The notes under the pieces are model-generated. The model saw only the letters and a list, made by a program, of their open reading frames with translations. It searched no databases and was not told the origin of the DNA. From RGIG995 sp045543655 (GTDB lineage: Bacteria > Bacillota > Clostridia > Oscillospirales > UBA644), in the NCBI GenBank assembly GCA_045543655.1, contig JAZPXN010000038.1, positions 39,430 to 103,429 on the forward strand: DNA of 64,000 nt, written 5' to 3'. The first letter of the stretch is position 1. Every line of letters begins with the position of its first letter. A program made the translations under genes and the position numbers. This document shows, piece by piece, positions 49,556-58,056 of this stretch.

Positions 49556-51382
49556 ATGTGTGGAATTATTGGATATACCGGGGCGGAAAACGCTCTGCCC
49601 CGGATCGTTCAGGGATTGAAGGCGCTGGCCTACCGGGGATACGACTCCGCCGGAATCGCCGCCGTAACGCCCGACGGCGTTGAAACGGTGAAGCGGGCCG
49701 GGAAGGTGGACGCCTTGGAGACGGCGCTGAGAGAACAGGAGAATCCGGTCTCCTTCTGCGCTTTGGGACATACCCGTTGGGCTACCCACGGCGCACCCAC
49801 CGAAGAAAACGCCCATCCTCACCGGGTGGGAAGGGTGACGCTGGTGCATAACGGAATCGTCGAAAACGAATCGGAATTGCGGAAAGAGCTCCGGGAGAGC
49901 GGCGCCGATTTCCGGTCGGATACCGATACGGAGGTGGCCGCCGCCGTTCTTGACCGGTGCTACGGGGAGACGGACGATCCCATGGCCGCTTTGCGCCGTG
50001 CGGAGGGGATCCTGCGGGGATCTTACGCCTTTGGGATATTGTTTGACGACCGCCCCGGAGAGATCTGGGCCCTGCGTCGGCAAAGCCCTCTTCTGGTGGC
50101 TCCCGGGCCCGACGGCTTTTTTCTGACGTCGGATCTGCCGGCGGTGCTGGCCTATACCGACCGCTGTTTTCCCCTGGAGGAAGGGGAGATCGCCCTGCTG
50201 ACGCCCCGTTCGGTTTCGGTTTGGAACGAGGCCGGGGAGCCGGTGGAAAAGACCGCAGAGCCCACCGGGATTTCTGCGGGGGCGGCGGAAAAGGGGGGCT
50301 GGCCCCATTTCATGCTCAAGGAGATCTTCGAACAGCCGGAAGCCCTCCGCCGGACGGTTCTGCCCCGGATCCGGGAAGGGATGCCGTATTTGGTGGGAGA
50401 CGGGGTTTCCGACGATTTTCTCCGGGATCTGCGGAGATTGCGGATCGTGGCCTGCGGAACCGCTTACCATGCCGGAATGGTGGGGAAGACCATGATCGAA
50501 TCCCTGGCCCGGGTTCCGGTTACGGTGGAGATCGCCTCGGAATTTCGTTATTCCAATCCTTTGCTATCCCCCGACGAGCCGGTGATCTGCGTTTCCCAAT
50601 CCGGGGAGACCGCCGATACGCTGGCGGCTCTTCGTTTAGCGAAAAGCCGTAAGATCCCCACGGTGGCCGTCGTTAACGTAAAGGGCTCCGCTTTGTCCCG
50701 GGAGGCAGACGCCGTCTTTTACACCCACGCGGGGCCGGAGATCGCAGTGGCCTCCACCAAGGCCTATACGGTGCAAATGGCGGCCTTCGCTCTTTTTGCC
50801 CTGCGGCTGGCGTACGTCCGTGGGATTCTGACGCCGGAGGGGACCCGGGAAATGACCCGTTGTCTATCGGCCGTGATCCCGGAAACGCTGGCCCTTGCCG
50901 CCGAGCAGGGGGACCGCTGTCTTTCCTTTGCCCAGCGGCTGAAGGACCGGGAACACGCCTTTTTTCTGGGGCGTGGGGTGGATTATACTTTGTCGTTGGA
51001 GGGATCGTTGAAGCTGAAGGAGATTTCTTATCTCCACAGCGAGGCCTACGCCGCCGGGGAACTGAAGCACGGCACCATTTCCCTCATTACCGAAGGAACG
51101 CCGGTCGTCGTCACCGCCTCCGACCCCAGGCTATTTGAAAAAACTCTGGGAAGCCTGCGGGAGGCGGCGGCACGGGGCGGCGAGATTTTGCTGTTGGCTT
51201 CCCCGTCGTTGCCGGCGGTGGAGGGAATTGCGGATCGGATCGATCTTCCCGATCTTCCCCCCTTCTTCGCCCCCTTTGCGTCCATCGTCTATCTTCAGCG
51301 CATCGCCTACGAAACGGCGGTTCTGCGGGGATGCGACGTGGATCAGCCCCGGAATTTAGCAAAATCCGTCACCGTGGAATAA
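49556..51382 (+). CDS. glmS: Glucosamine-fructose-6-phosphate aminotransferase
   Basis: A 608-aa amidotransferase making glucosamine-6-phosphate. The N-terminal catalytic cysteine is C2 (MCGIIGYTG), with the glutaminase motifs RGYDSAGIA and GHTRWATHG; two SIS domains follow (CGTAYHAGMVGK, SQSGETADTLAAL, ASTKAYTVQ), and the C-terminus PRNLAKSVTVE is canonical. ATG 49556 follows GAAAGGAA. It is controlled by the ribozyme just upstream. Confidence 0.97.
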   Translation: MCGIIGYTGAENALPRIVQGLKALAYRGYDSAGIAAVTPDGVETVKRAGKVDALETALREQENPVSFCALGHTRWATHGAPTEENAHPHRVGRVTLVHNGIVENESELRKELRESGADFRSDTDTEVAAAVLDRCYGETDDPMAALRRAEGILRGSYAFGILFDDRPGEIWALRRQSPLLVAPGPDGFFLTSDLPAVLAYTDRCFPLEEGEIALLTPRSVSVWNEAGEPVEKTAEPTGISAGAAEKGGWPHFMLKEIFEQPEALRRTVLPRIREGMPYLVGDGVSDDFLRDLRRLRIVACGTAYHAGMVGKTMIESLARVPVTVEIASEFRYSNPLLSPDEPVICVSQSGETADTLAALRLAKSRKIPTVAVVNVKGSALSREADAVFYTHAGPEIAVASTKAYTVQMAAFALFALRLAYVRGILTPEGTREMTRCLSAVIPETLALAAEQGDRCLSFAQRLKDREHAFFLGRGVDYTLSLEGSLKLKEISYLHSEAYAAGELKHGTISLITEGTPVVVTASDPRLFEKTLGSLREAAARGGEILLLASPSLPAVEGIADRIDLPDLPPFFAPFASIVYLQRIAYETAVLRGCDVDQPRNLAKSVTVE

Positions 51383-51412
51383 TCTCCCGGCACGGATTTT
51401 TGGAATTGCAAA

Positions 51413-51445
51413 AGGTAGGCTCCGAATTCGGAGCGTGCCTTTTTT
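51413..51445 (+). terminator. Terminator of the glm operon
   Basis: AGGTAGGCTCCGAA and TTCGGAGCGTGCCT form a near-perfect 14-bp stem (one mismatch, one G-U), followed by six T. Confidence 0.85.
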
Positions 51446-51455
51446 CAGTCGTTTT

Positions 51456-53543
51456 TTAACGTCGCAGGAAGAGCCACGCCCCTGCCGCGAACAAGCCCCA
51501 CGCTCCGCCCAGAGCCCAATAGATCCATCTTCGCGGATTTTGAGGCCTTCCGTCGGAATGGGGACGGTCGGAGCCTTGGGATCCGGAAGGATCCGTGACG
51601 CTTGGGGCGTCCGTGAGATCGGACGTATTCGCGGAGCCTGCGGCATCCGTGGAATCGGTGGAGGACGCGCTTGCGTCGTCGGGGTCGGGGACTGCGGAAA
51701 GCATGGGAATTTCGGTCCGTTCCGTTACCCCGCAGACCGCGCAGGTCTGCTCCGAAAGGCCGGCTTCGGTTTCGGTGGCCGGTTTTACGATCTGCTCTTC
51801 GCCGAAGGTGTGTCCCGTAGGCGGGATGCGCTGGCTGGTGTATTCCTCACACTGGTAGCATTCTCCCCGTTCGGTGCCCGGCTCGGTGCAGGTGGGCAGC
51901 TGAAGGATCTCCGGATCGAGGAACTGGTGCCCCAGCGCCGCCACGATCTCCGATTCCTTAGAGCCGCAGGAGAGACACACCCGTTCCCGGGCCCCCTGCT
52001 TTTCGCAGGTGGGAGGCTTGACAATGACCCATTCCTCGTAGGAATGTCCCGTGGGGGGAATCCTCTCGGTGAAGGAGCCCGAGCAAAGGGCGCATTTCTG
52101 GGTGCGCACCCCCGGCTCGGTGCAGGAGGGTTGTCTTGAAACGTAAGTGTCCGAATAGCGGTGGCCGGTCGCCGGTACGGATTCCGTTTCGGTGGCGTTG
52201 CAGACCGAGCAGCGCCGCATTTGGGTTCCGCTCTGGGTGCAGGAGGGGTTTACCGTATTCCACCAATCGCTGAAGGTATGTCCCGTGGCGGGGATCGTTT
52301 TCGTTTCCGACCGGGCGCAGGCCGCGCAATAGAGAGTTCTTTTGCCGTTTTGCGTGCAGGAGGCGGCGATCACCCGTTCGTCCCAATGATGGGGGCATTC
52401 CTCCAGAGGCGCCGTGCGCAATTCCGGCCAGCGGTAATCGGCGTTTCCCTCCATGGTCCATACGGAGGAAAAATTAAATCCGTAAAAGGCGCTGGCAGAT
52501 TTCATTCTTGCGGCGGAGAGGCTTCCTCCGTACCACGACTGGTAGGCGTCGGAAAGGTAATAGCAGTCGTTGTGTTTCGCTTCCTCTTCCACCGTTCCCA
52601 CAATGCCTCCGATGCCGTCGCCGGAGGTGGGAGCGGGGGCTTCGATCTTCAGGCTGCCGGCGTTATAAGAGGTGTTGACCGTTCCGTTGTTGGTTCCAAC
52701 GATGCCTCCTGCGCTGCGGGATTGTCCCGTACCGGTAACGGTGACGGTGCCGACGTTGAAGCAATTACAGATCTCTCCCTCTTGCAGATATCCGACGGCT
52801 CCGCCTGCCCGTGAAATGTTTCCTTTGTTTACGGTGACCGCGCCAAGATTGACGCATTCCGATACCGTTCCCCGCAGATGTCCCACCACGCCGCCGGCAT
52901 AGACCGTGCCTCCGGAGGCGGTGATGGAGCTCTTGTTGACGTTGTCCCAGAAATATGCATTGGGGTCGACAATTCCCGAAAGGCCTCCGATACGGGTAAA
53001 ACCGGCGGAGCTGACGGAAATTTCACCGTCGACGGAGCATCCCGACAGCGTGCCCAGGGTGGCGCCGGCGATCCCCCCGACGGCGACCGCACTGTCGGTG
53101 GTGATGCGGATCTTTTCCCCGATCACGTGGAGATCCTTTACCTCGCCCCGGATCACGGAGAACAGACCGAGATAGGCGTAAGAAATCTCTCCGTCCCGCC
53201 AGATCTGCAGGTTTTGGATCGAATATCCCTTTCCGTCCAGACTTCCGGTAAAGAGCGTGCCGCCGTATCCGATGGGGTTCCAGCCGGTTCCGTCGTTATA
53301 AAAGGCTCCTCCGGCGGCAAAATCCCCGTCGGTAAAGACGATATCGTTGCACAGCACGAAGCAGGCGGTGGGGTAGCTTCGGATATTGCTCAGATGGGCG
53401 GCGGTGGTGATCTGATAAGGATCGTCCGCCGTTCCGCTCCCGCCTGCGAATTGAGCCGTATTGGCGTAACCGGGCAGGCAACCGAGGATTGCCGCAAAAA
53501 GAAAACAAAAAAGGAGACCCGCTCCCGCTTTTTTCCAACGCAT
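51456..53543 (-). CDS. Surface protein with GLUG and CxxC/TGH repeats
   Basis: A 695-aa protein. It has a signal peptide (about 1-28), an initial GGSGTADDPYQITTAAHLSN box and GLUG-type beta-helix repeats (about 85-340; GGIAGATLGTLSGCSVDG, GGVVGHLRGTVSECVN, GGIVGTNNGTV). Six tandem units of about 38 residues follow (about 381-610), each with PxCTExG, CxxC and IPxTGH. A Ser/Thr/Asp-rich linker leads to one membrane helix with tail LRR. There is no LPXTG. ATG 53543 follows GGGGATCC-type spacing after AAAGAAAGGGG; a consensus promoter lies upstream. It is likely an adhesin; the CxxC pairs may bind zinc or form disulfides. Confidence 0.8.
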   Translation of the reverse strand: MRWKKAGAGLLFCFLFAAILGCLPGYANTAQFAGGSGTADDPYQITTAAHLSNIRSYPTACFVLCNDIVFTDGDFAAGGAFYNDGTGWNPIGYGGTLFTGSLDGKGYSIQNLQIWRDGEISYAYLGLFSVIRGEVKDLHVIGEKIRITTDSAVAVGGIAGATLGTLSGCSVDGEISVSSAGFTRIGGLSGIVDPNAYFWDNVNKSSITASGGTVYAGGVVGHLRGTVSECVNLGAVTVNKGNISRAGGAVGYLQEGEICNCFNVGTVTVTGTGQSRSAGGIVGTNNGTVNTSYNAGSLKIEAPAPTSGDGIGGIVGTVEEEAKHNDCYYLSDAYQSWYGGSLSAARMKSASAFYGFNFSSVWTMEGNADYRWPELRTAPLEECPHHWDERVIAASCTQNGKRTLYCAACARSETKTIPATGHTFSDWWNTVNPSCTQSGTQMRRCSVCNATETESVPATGHRYSDTYVSRQPSCTEPGVRTQKCALCSGSFTERIPPTGHSYEEWVIVKPPTCEKQGARERVCLSCGSKESEIVAALGHQFLDPEILQLPTCTEPGTERGECYQCEEYTSQRIPPTGHTFGEEQIVKPATETEAGLSEQTCAVCGVTERTEIPMLSAVPDPDDASASSTDSTDAAGSANTSDLTDAPSVTDPSGSQGSDRPHSDGRPQNPRRWIYWALGGAWGLFAAGAWLFLRR

Positions 53544-53576
53544 ACCGGATCCCCTTTCTTTGATGTGATATGTATT

Positions 53577-53605
53577 ATTATAGCAAAAGTGCAACGAAAT
53601 GTCAA
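53577..53605 (-). promoter_or_regulatory. Promoter of the GLUG/TGH surface protein gene
   Basis: On the minus strand TTGACA (53600-53605), 17 bases, TATAAT (53577-53582), both consensus. It is preceded by AAAAGTC as at the antitoxin promoter near 10.33 kb. Confidence 0.85.
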
Positions 53606-53643
53606 GACTTTTGGATTCTTTCACGAATGTCACATTTTATAAC

Positions 53644-53672
53644 TTGACTTTTATCTTTTTTTTTGGTATACT
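53644..53672 (+). promoter_or_regulatory. Promoter of the foldase-like lipoprotein gene
   Basis: TTGACT (53644-53649), 17 bases with a T tract, TATACT (53667-53672). It is divergent from the promoter at 53577-53605. Confidence 0.7.
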
Positions 53673-53725
53673 GAGTTATAATGCAGAATTCCCGTCCTCC
53701 GGGGCGGACGAAAGGAAACTTTCTC

Positions 53726-54913
53726 ATGAAAAAAGTATTGTCTTTGCTTCTGGTCGTTCTCCTGGCCGCAGCCTTGTTTGCCGGATGCTCCAAGGGGCCG
53801 GATATCTCCTACGCCGTCACCGGCACCGTGGACGGGGAGACCCGGGAATTTCCCGTGGGGCCCTATCGCTATTACGTCCAATGGATGACCGACTATTATT
53901 ACGCCTATCTGTCCTCCATGGCCGCTCAGATGGACAAAAAACTCACCTGGACCGAAATGCTGGCCGACAAATCCCTTTCCGGCGGCAAGGCGTCCTTGAG
54001 CGATACCATCATCGAATCGGCCAAGGATCAGTACATGACCTATCTCTATATCGAGGTCACCTTCGAAAAGCTGGGGCTGACCCTCTCTGCCGAGGATGAA
54101 AAAGAGATCGACCGCATTATTCAGCAGGACTGGGTGGGAGTCTACGGCAACGACGGCTTCAACACCATCCGCCAGACCCTGGGCATGACCTACGACGAAT
54201 TCCGCAACATTATGGCCTGCAACGTGAAAAGCGAGCGGATTCTGGAATATTATTACGGAAAAGGCGGCCCCAACGAGATCACCGACCAGGAAATGGCCGA
54301 CTATTTCAAGAATAATTACGTCCGCTTCAAGTATATCGTCATGATGACCAAGGACACCGACGGCAACAAATACAACGATACCAAGATGGCCGAAATCAAC
54401 GCCAACAAGGACGCCGTCCTTGCCGCCCTTGCCAACGGCACTTCCATCAACGATCTGATCGTTCAGTATTCCGACGATTATACCGAGATTACCGACAAGC
54501 ACACCGCCTCCGAAAAGGAAGCCTTCGAGCTGCAGAACAAAACCATGCTGGAGGACGGCCTTGTGGTCAACGATAAGGGGGTCTTCAGCGAATCCTTGGC
54601 TACCTATTATAACATTACCGTGGACGAGGATATCGTGGACAAGGTCTTTTCGATGAAGGACGGGGAATACGCCGCCGTCACCATCGACGATTCCATCTGG
54701 ATCGTTCAGCGCTTCGATCACAATGAAAAGGATTCCTATTTCACCGACGTGAAACAAACGGTCTTCAAGGCCCTGTACGCCGACGATCTTTCCGCAAAGC
54801 ACACCGAATGGCGCAGCCGTCTGAACTACGTTTATAACGAGGACGCCATCGAGGCCTACCGCCCCGAATATCTGGCCGACCTCTTCCGCTTCTCCGAAAC
54901 CTCCGGCTCTTAA
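53726..54913 (+). CDS. Foldase-like lipoprotein (SurA/PrsA-type)
   Basis: A 395-aa lipoprotein: signal ending in LFAGCSK (cysteine near residue 20), then helices like the SurA N-domain (about 60-200; DTIIESAKDQYMTYLYIEVT, IRQTLGMTYDEFRNIM), a region with the shape of a parvulin domain (about 205-330; MADYFKNNYVRFKYIVMMTK, LIVQYSDDYTE, VFSMKDGEYAAVTIDDSIWI) and a closing helix. It probably folds secreted proteins outside the membrane. Prolyl-isomerase residues are not clearly conserved, so it may be a pure chaperone. AAAGGAAA precedes ATG 53726. Confidence 0.78.
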   Translation: MKKVLSLLLVVLLAAALFAGCSKGPDISYAVTGTVDGETREFPVGPYRYYVQWMTDYYYAYLSSMAAQMDKKLTWTEMLADKSLSGGKASLSDTIIESAKDQYMTYLYIEVTFEKLGLTLSAEDEKEIDRIIQQDWVGVYGNDGFNTIRQTLGMTYDEFRNIMACNVKSERILEYYYGKGGPNEITDQEMADYFKNNYVRFKYIVMMTKDTDGNKYNDTKMAEINANKDAVLAALANGTSINDLIVQYSDDYTEITDKHTASEKEAFELQNKTMLEDGLVVNDKGVFSESLATYYNITVDEDIVDKVFSMKDGEYAAVTIDDSIWIVQRFDHNEKDSYFTDVKQTVFKALYADDLSAKHTEWRSRLNYVYNEDAIEAYRPEYLADLFRFSETSGS

Positions 54914-54935
54914 AACCGAATCAAAACCAAAAACG

Positions 54936-54968
54936 ACCCCCTCCGCAACGGATTTGCGGAGGGGGTTT
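54936..54968. terminator. Bidirectional terminator between the foldase gene and rsmA
   Basis: CCCCCTCCGCAA and TTGCGGAGGGGG form a 12-bp stem, with TTTT after it on the plus strand and CGTTTTTGG on the minus strand. The two genes converge here. Confidence 0.88.
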
Positions 54969-54986
54969 TGTGATCGGCTTTTTTAT

Positions 54987-55820
54987 TTATCGGTTCAGCT
55001 CTTTGACCAACGCGGCGTATTCCTTCAGGCCCAGTTCTTCCCCGCGGGCGGTGGGGGCGAGGTTCAGAGTCTGCAGGGCGGCGGCGGTTTGTTCTTTGGG
55101 GATGCCGATGGAGGCCAGGGTGTTCTGCAAGGTTTTCCGGCGCATGGAAAAGGCGCCCCGGATGATGCGGAACAGCTCCTCCGGGTCGGTATCCACGGGC
55201 GGGTCGATGGCCTGCAGGCGCAACACCGCCGAATCCACCCGGGGCTTGGGCAGAAAATTGCCGGCGGCCACGGAAAAGAGCATTTTCGGCTTGGTATAAT
55301 AGTTCAAAAACAGAGTGATGGCGCCGTAGTCCTTGCTCCCCTTTTCGGCGCAGAACCGCTGGGCCACCTCCTTCTGCACCATGACGGTAATAGAATCGAA
55401 TTTCAGCCCGCTTTCCATCAGGTAGACCAGAATGGGGGTGGTGATATTATAAGGAAGATTGGCGCAGACCGCCAGCTTTTCTTCCCCCGCAAACAGGGCG
55501 GGCAGGTCGGTTTTGAGAATATCGTTGTGCACCACCTGCACGTTGTCCAGGTCGGCCAGAGTCTCGGCCAGAATGGGGATCAGCCGGTCGTCGATCTCCA
55601 CGGTGACCACCTTTTTCGCCCGGGCGGCCAGGCAACGGGTCAGACATCCGATGCCGGGGCCGATCTCCAGCACGGTGGTATTTTCGTCGATCTGCGCGGA
55701 ATCGGCGATCTTTTCCGGGATCTGCCGGGTGATGAGAAAATTCTGCCCGAAGGTCTTGGAAAAATGGAAATTATGCCGCTCCAGAAGGTCTTTGATTTGG
55801 GTTGGGTTGGTCAGATCCAT
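54987..55820 (-). CDS. rsmA: 16S rRNA A1518/A1519 dimethyltransferase
   Basis: A 277-aa KsgA/RsmA enzyme that dimethylates two adenines of helix 45 with S-adenosylmethionine. KTFGQNFL, the SAM loop LEIGPGIG (51-58), HNDILKTD and the catalytic NLPYNI (about 120-125) are present, and the C-terminal domain follows. It is the last gene of the minus-strand housekeeping operon, nine bases after recD2. Confidence 0.95.
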   Translation of the reverse strand: MDLTNPTQIKDLLERHNFHFSKTFGQNFLITRQIPEKIADSAQIDENTTVLEIGPGIGCLTRCLAARAKKVVTVEIDDRLIPILAETLADLDNVQVVHNDILKTDLPALFAGEEKLAVCANLPYNITTPILVYLMESGLKFDSITVMVQKEVAQRFCAEKGSKDYGAITLFLNYYTKPKMLFSVAAGNFLPKPRVDSAVLRLQAIDPPVDTDPEELFRIIRGAFSMRRKTLQNTLASIGIPKEQTAAALQTLNLAPTARGEELGLKEYAALVKELNR

Positions 55821-55829
55821 AGCGTTATC

Positions 55830-58016
55830 CTAAATTTTCAGCATAAATTTCAGCCCGCTGTACCGCTTGTCGGCGGTGACGTTGCCGATCATGTAAGAAA
55901 GCCGGGCGGGAGAGCCCACCAGCACCAGCAGCTGCTTGGCGCGGGTCATGGCGGTATAGAGAAGGTTTCGGGTGAACAGCACGTCCGCCCCCTCGGAGAC
56001 CATCAGAATTACCGCCTTGAATTCGCTTCCCTGGCTCTTGTGGACGGTGACGGCGTAGGCCGGCTCCAGCTCCTCCAGCTTATCGCTGGTATAGGTCACC
56101 CGCTTATCGTCAAAGCGGACGATGAGGGCGTCCTGCCCCGGGATGACCGCTTCCACGATGCCAAGGTCGCCGTTGTAGATGCCGGCGTCCAGATGACCGT
56201 CGTCAAATTCCGTGACCAGATCGTAATTGTTCCGGATCTGCATCACCTTATCTCCTTCCCGGAAGACGATATCCCGGAAGGTCATTTCTTTTTTATCGTA
56301 GGCGGGGGGATTGATCTTCTCCCGCAGCTCCGCGTTCATGGCGTTGGTTCCCGCAATGCCCCGTCGGGTAGGGGTCAGAAGCTGGATATCCAGGGTAGGG
56401 GAGAGGTCGTATGCGTTCGGCAGCCGCTGGGCCGCCAGCTCCACCGCCAGCTTTACCGCCTTCTCCGGATCGTCTGCCCGGAGGAAGAAAAAGTCTTTTT
56501 TCGTTTCGTTCAGAACCGGCATCTCGCCGTGAAGCACCGCGTGGGCGTTGGTGATAATCAGGCTTTCCCGGGCTTGTCGGAAGATTTCGGTCAGCTCCAC
56601 CGCCGGCACGCAGCCGCTGGACAAAATATCCTTCAGCACGCTGCCCGGGCCTACGGGCGGCAACTGATTTACGTCACCCACCAGAATCAGCCGGGAGGAC
56701 AGGGGCAATGCGTCGAGCAGATGATCAAAGAGCCACAGATCCACCATGGAGCACTCGTCGATGATCACCGCGTCGTATTCCACGGGATTCCCGTGATTGC
56801 GCTGGAAGCAACGGTCGGTTCCGTTCATGGTATATTCCAGCATCCGATGAATGGTTTTCGCCTCCCGCCCGGTCAGCTCGGTGATTCGCTTCGCCGCCCG
56901 CCCCGTGGGGGTGGCAAGGCCCACCTTTTCCCCCTTGGCCTCCAGAATCCGGATGATGCCGTTGAGGGTGGTGGTCTTCCCAGTGCCGGGGCCGCCGGTG
57001 AGAATCATCATTTGATGACAGCAGGATTCCTTTACGGCCTTGCGCTGCTTTTCGTCAAAGGTAATGTCCAGATCCTTCTCGATGCGGGCAATGTCCTTGT
57101 TGAAATTCCCCGGATATTCCGTCCCTAACCGGGAGGCGATCAGCACCCGGTTTGTGATGTTCCGTTCGCTTTCGTAGACCCACCGCAGATAGACTCCGTC
57201 GGTATTCCCGATGGATTCCACGTAATGCAATTCTCCGGCGGGCGCACACATATCGTCGATGCGGGCGGCCACCGTTTCCACGTCGGCGTCCAGAAATTCC
57301 GCCGCCAGGGGAATCAGCTTTTTCCGGGGAATGAAGGTGTGCCCCTGATTATAGAGGTTTTGGTTCAGAATATATTCGATGCCTGCCTTCAGACGGTAGT
57401 CCGAGGTGCGGTCGTATCCCATCTGCTCCGCCATCCGGTCGGCCTTCTCGAAGGAAATGCCGGGGATTTCGCAGATGCGGTAGGGATTGTGCCGGATCAC
57501 GTCGTAGGCGCGAAGCCCGAACTGCTTGTAAATCTTGAAGGCCACCGTGGGAGTCATGCCGAATTGCTGAAAATAGAGAAGGATGGTCTTCACGCCCACC
57601 GTCTCTTTCATGCTCTGGGAGATTTTTTCGGCCTTTTCCGCCGAAATCCCCCGGATCTGTACCAGCTCCTCCGGATGATTTTCGATGACGTCCAGCGTGT
57701 CCGGCCCGAAGGTGTCCACCAGCATTTTTGCGGTCTTGGCCCGGACGCCCTTGACGATTCCGGAAGAAAGATACCGCAGAATGGCGGCCTCCTCCACCGG
57801 CAATTTGCTCAAAAAGGAAGAGACCTCAAATTGCTGACCGTGCTTGGGGTTTAATTTATATTCCCCCTCCACCTCGATCTGCTCCCCTTCTGCAACCATG
57901 GGCAGAAGGCCGACGACGGTAATCTCTCCGTCGGGGGTCTCCAGCGCGGCCACGGTATATCCGTTGTCCTTGTTCTGGTAGATGACTTTGTCGATGATGC
58001 CCGATAAGGTCGGCAC
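55830..58016 (-). CDS. recD2: ATP-dependent RecD2-like DNA helicase
   Basis: A 728-aa 5'-3' helicase of the RecD2 group (no RecBC partners). N-terminal OB-like region (about 1-95), helix-hairpin-helix repeats (about 110-200), then SF1B motifs: Walker A GGPGTGKTTT near 335, DECSMVD, GDVNQLPPVGPG and the C-terminal VTVHKSQGSEF and YTAMTRAK. It starts at GTG 58016, well placed after AAAGGAGG. The length is normal (about 730-750). Confidence 0.94.
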   Translation of the reverse strand: MPTLSGIIDKVIYQNKDNGYTVAALETPDGEITVVGLLPMVAEGEQIEVEGEYKLNPKHGQQFEVSSFLSKLPVEEAAILRYLSSGIVKGVRAKTAKMLVDTFGPDTLDVIENHPEELVQIRGISAEKAEKISQSMKETVGVKTILLYFQQFGMTPTVAFKIYKQFGLRAYDVIRHNPYRICEIPGISFEKADRMAEQMGYDRTSDYRLKAGIEYILNQNLYNQGHTFIPRKKLIPLAAEFLDADVETVAARIDDMCAPAGELHYVESIGNTDGVYLRWVYESERNITNRVLIASRLGTEYPGNFNKDIARIEKDLDITFDEKQRKAVKESCCHQMMILTGGPGTGKTTTLNGIIRILEAKGEKVGLATPTGRAAKRITELTGREAKTIHRMLEYTMNGTDRCFQRNHGNPVEYDAVIIDECSMVDLWLFDHLLDALPLSSRLILVGDVNQLPPVGPGSVLKDILSSGCVPAVELTEIFRQARESLIITNAHAVLHGEMPVLNETKKDFFFLRADDPEKAVKLAVELAAQRLPNAYDLSPTLDIQLLTPTRRGIAGTNAMNAELREKINPPAYDKKEMTFRDIVFREGDKVMQIRNNYDLVTEFDDGHLDAGIYNGDLGIVEAVIPGQDALIVRFDDKRVTYTSDKLEELEPAYAVTVHKSQGSEFKAVILMVSEGADVLFTRNLLYTAMTRAKQLLVLVGSPARLSYMIGNVTADKRYSGLKFMLKI

Positions 58017-58056
58017 GGCGGTCTCCTCCTTTCCGATATAATTCAGTTCGATTGGC

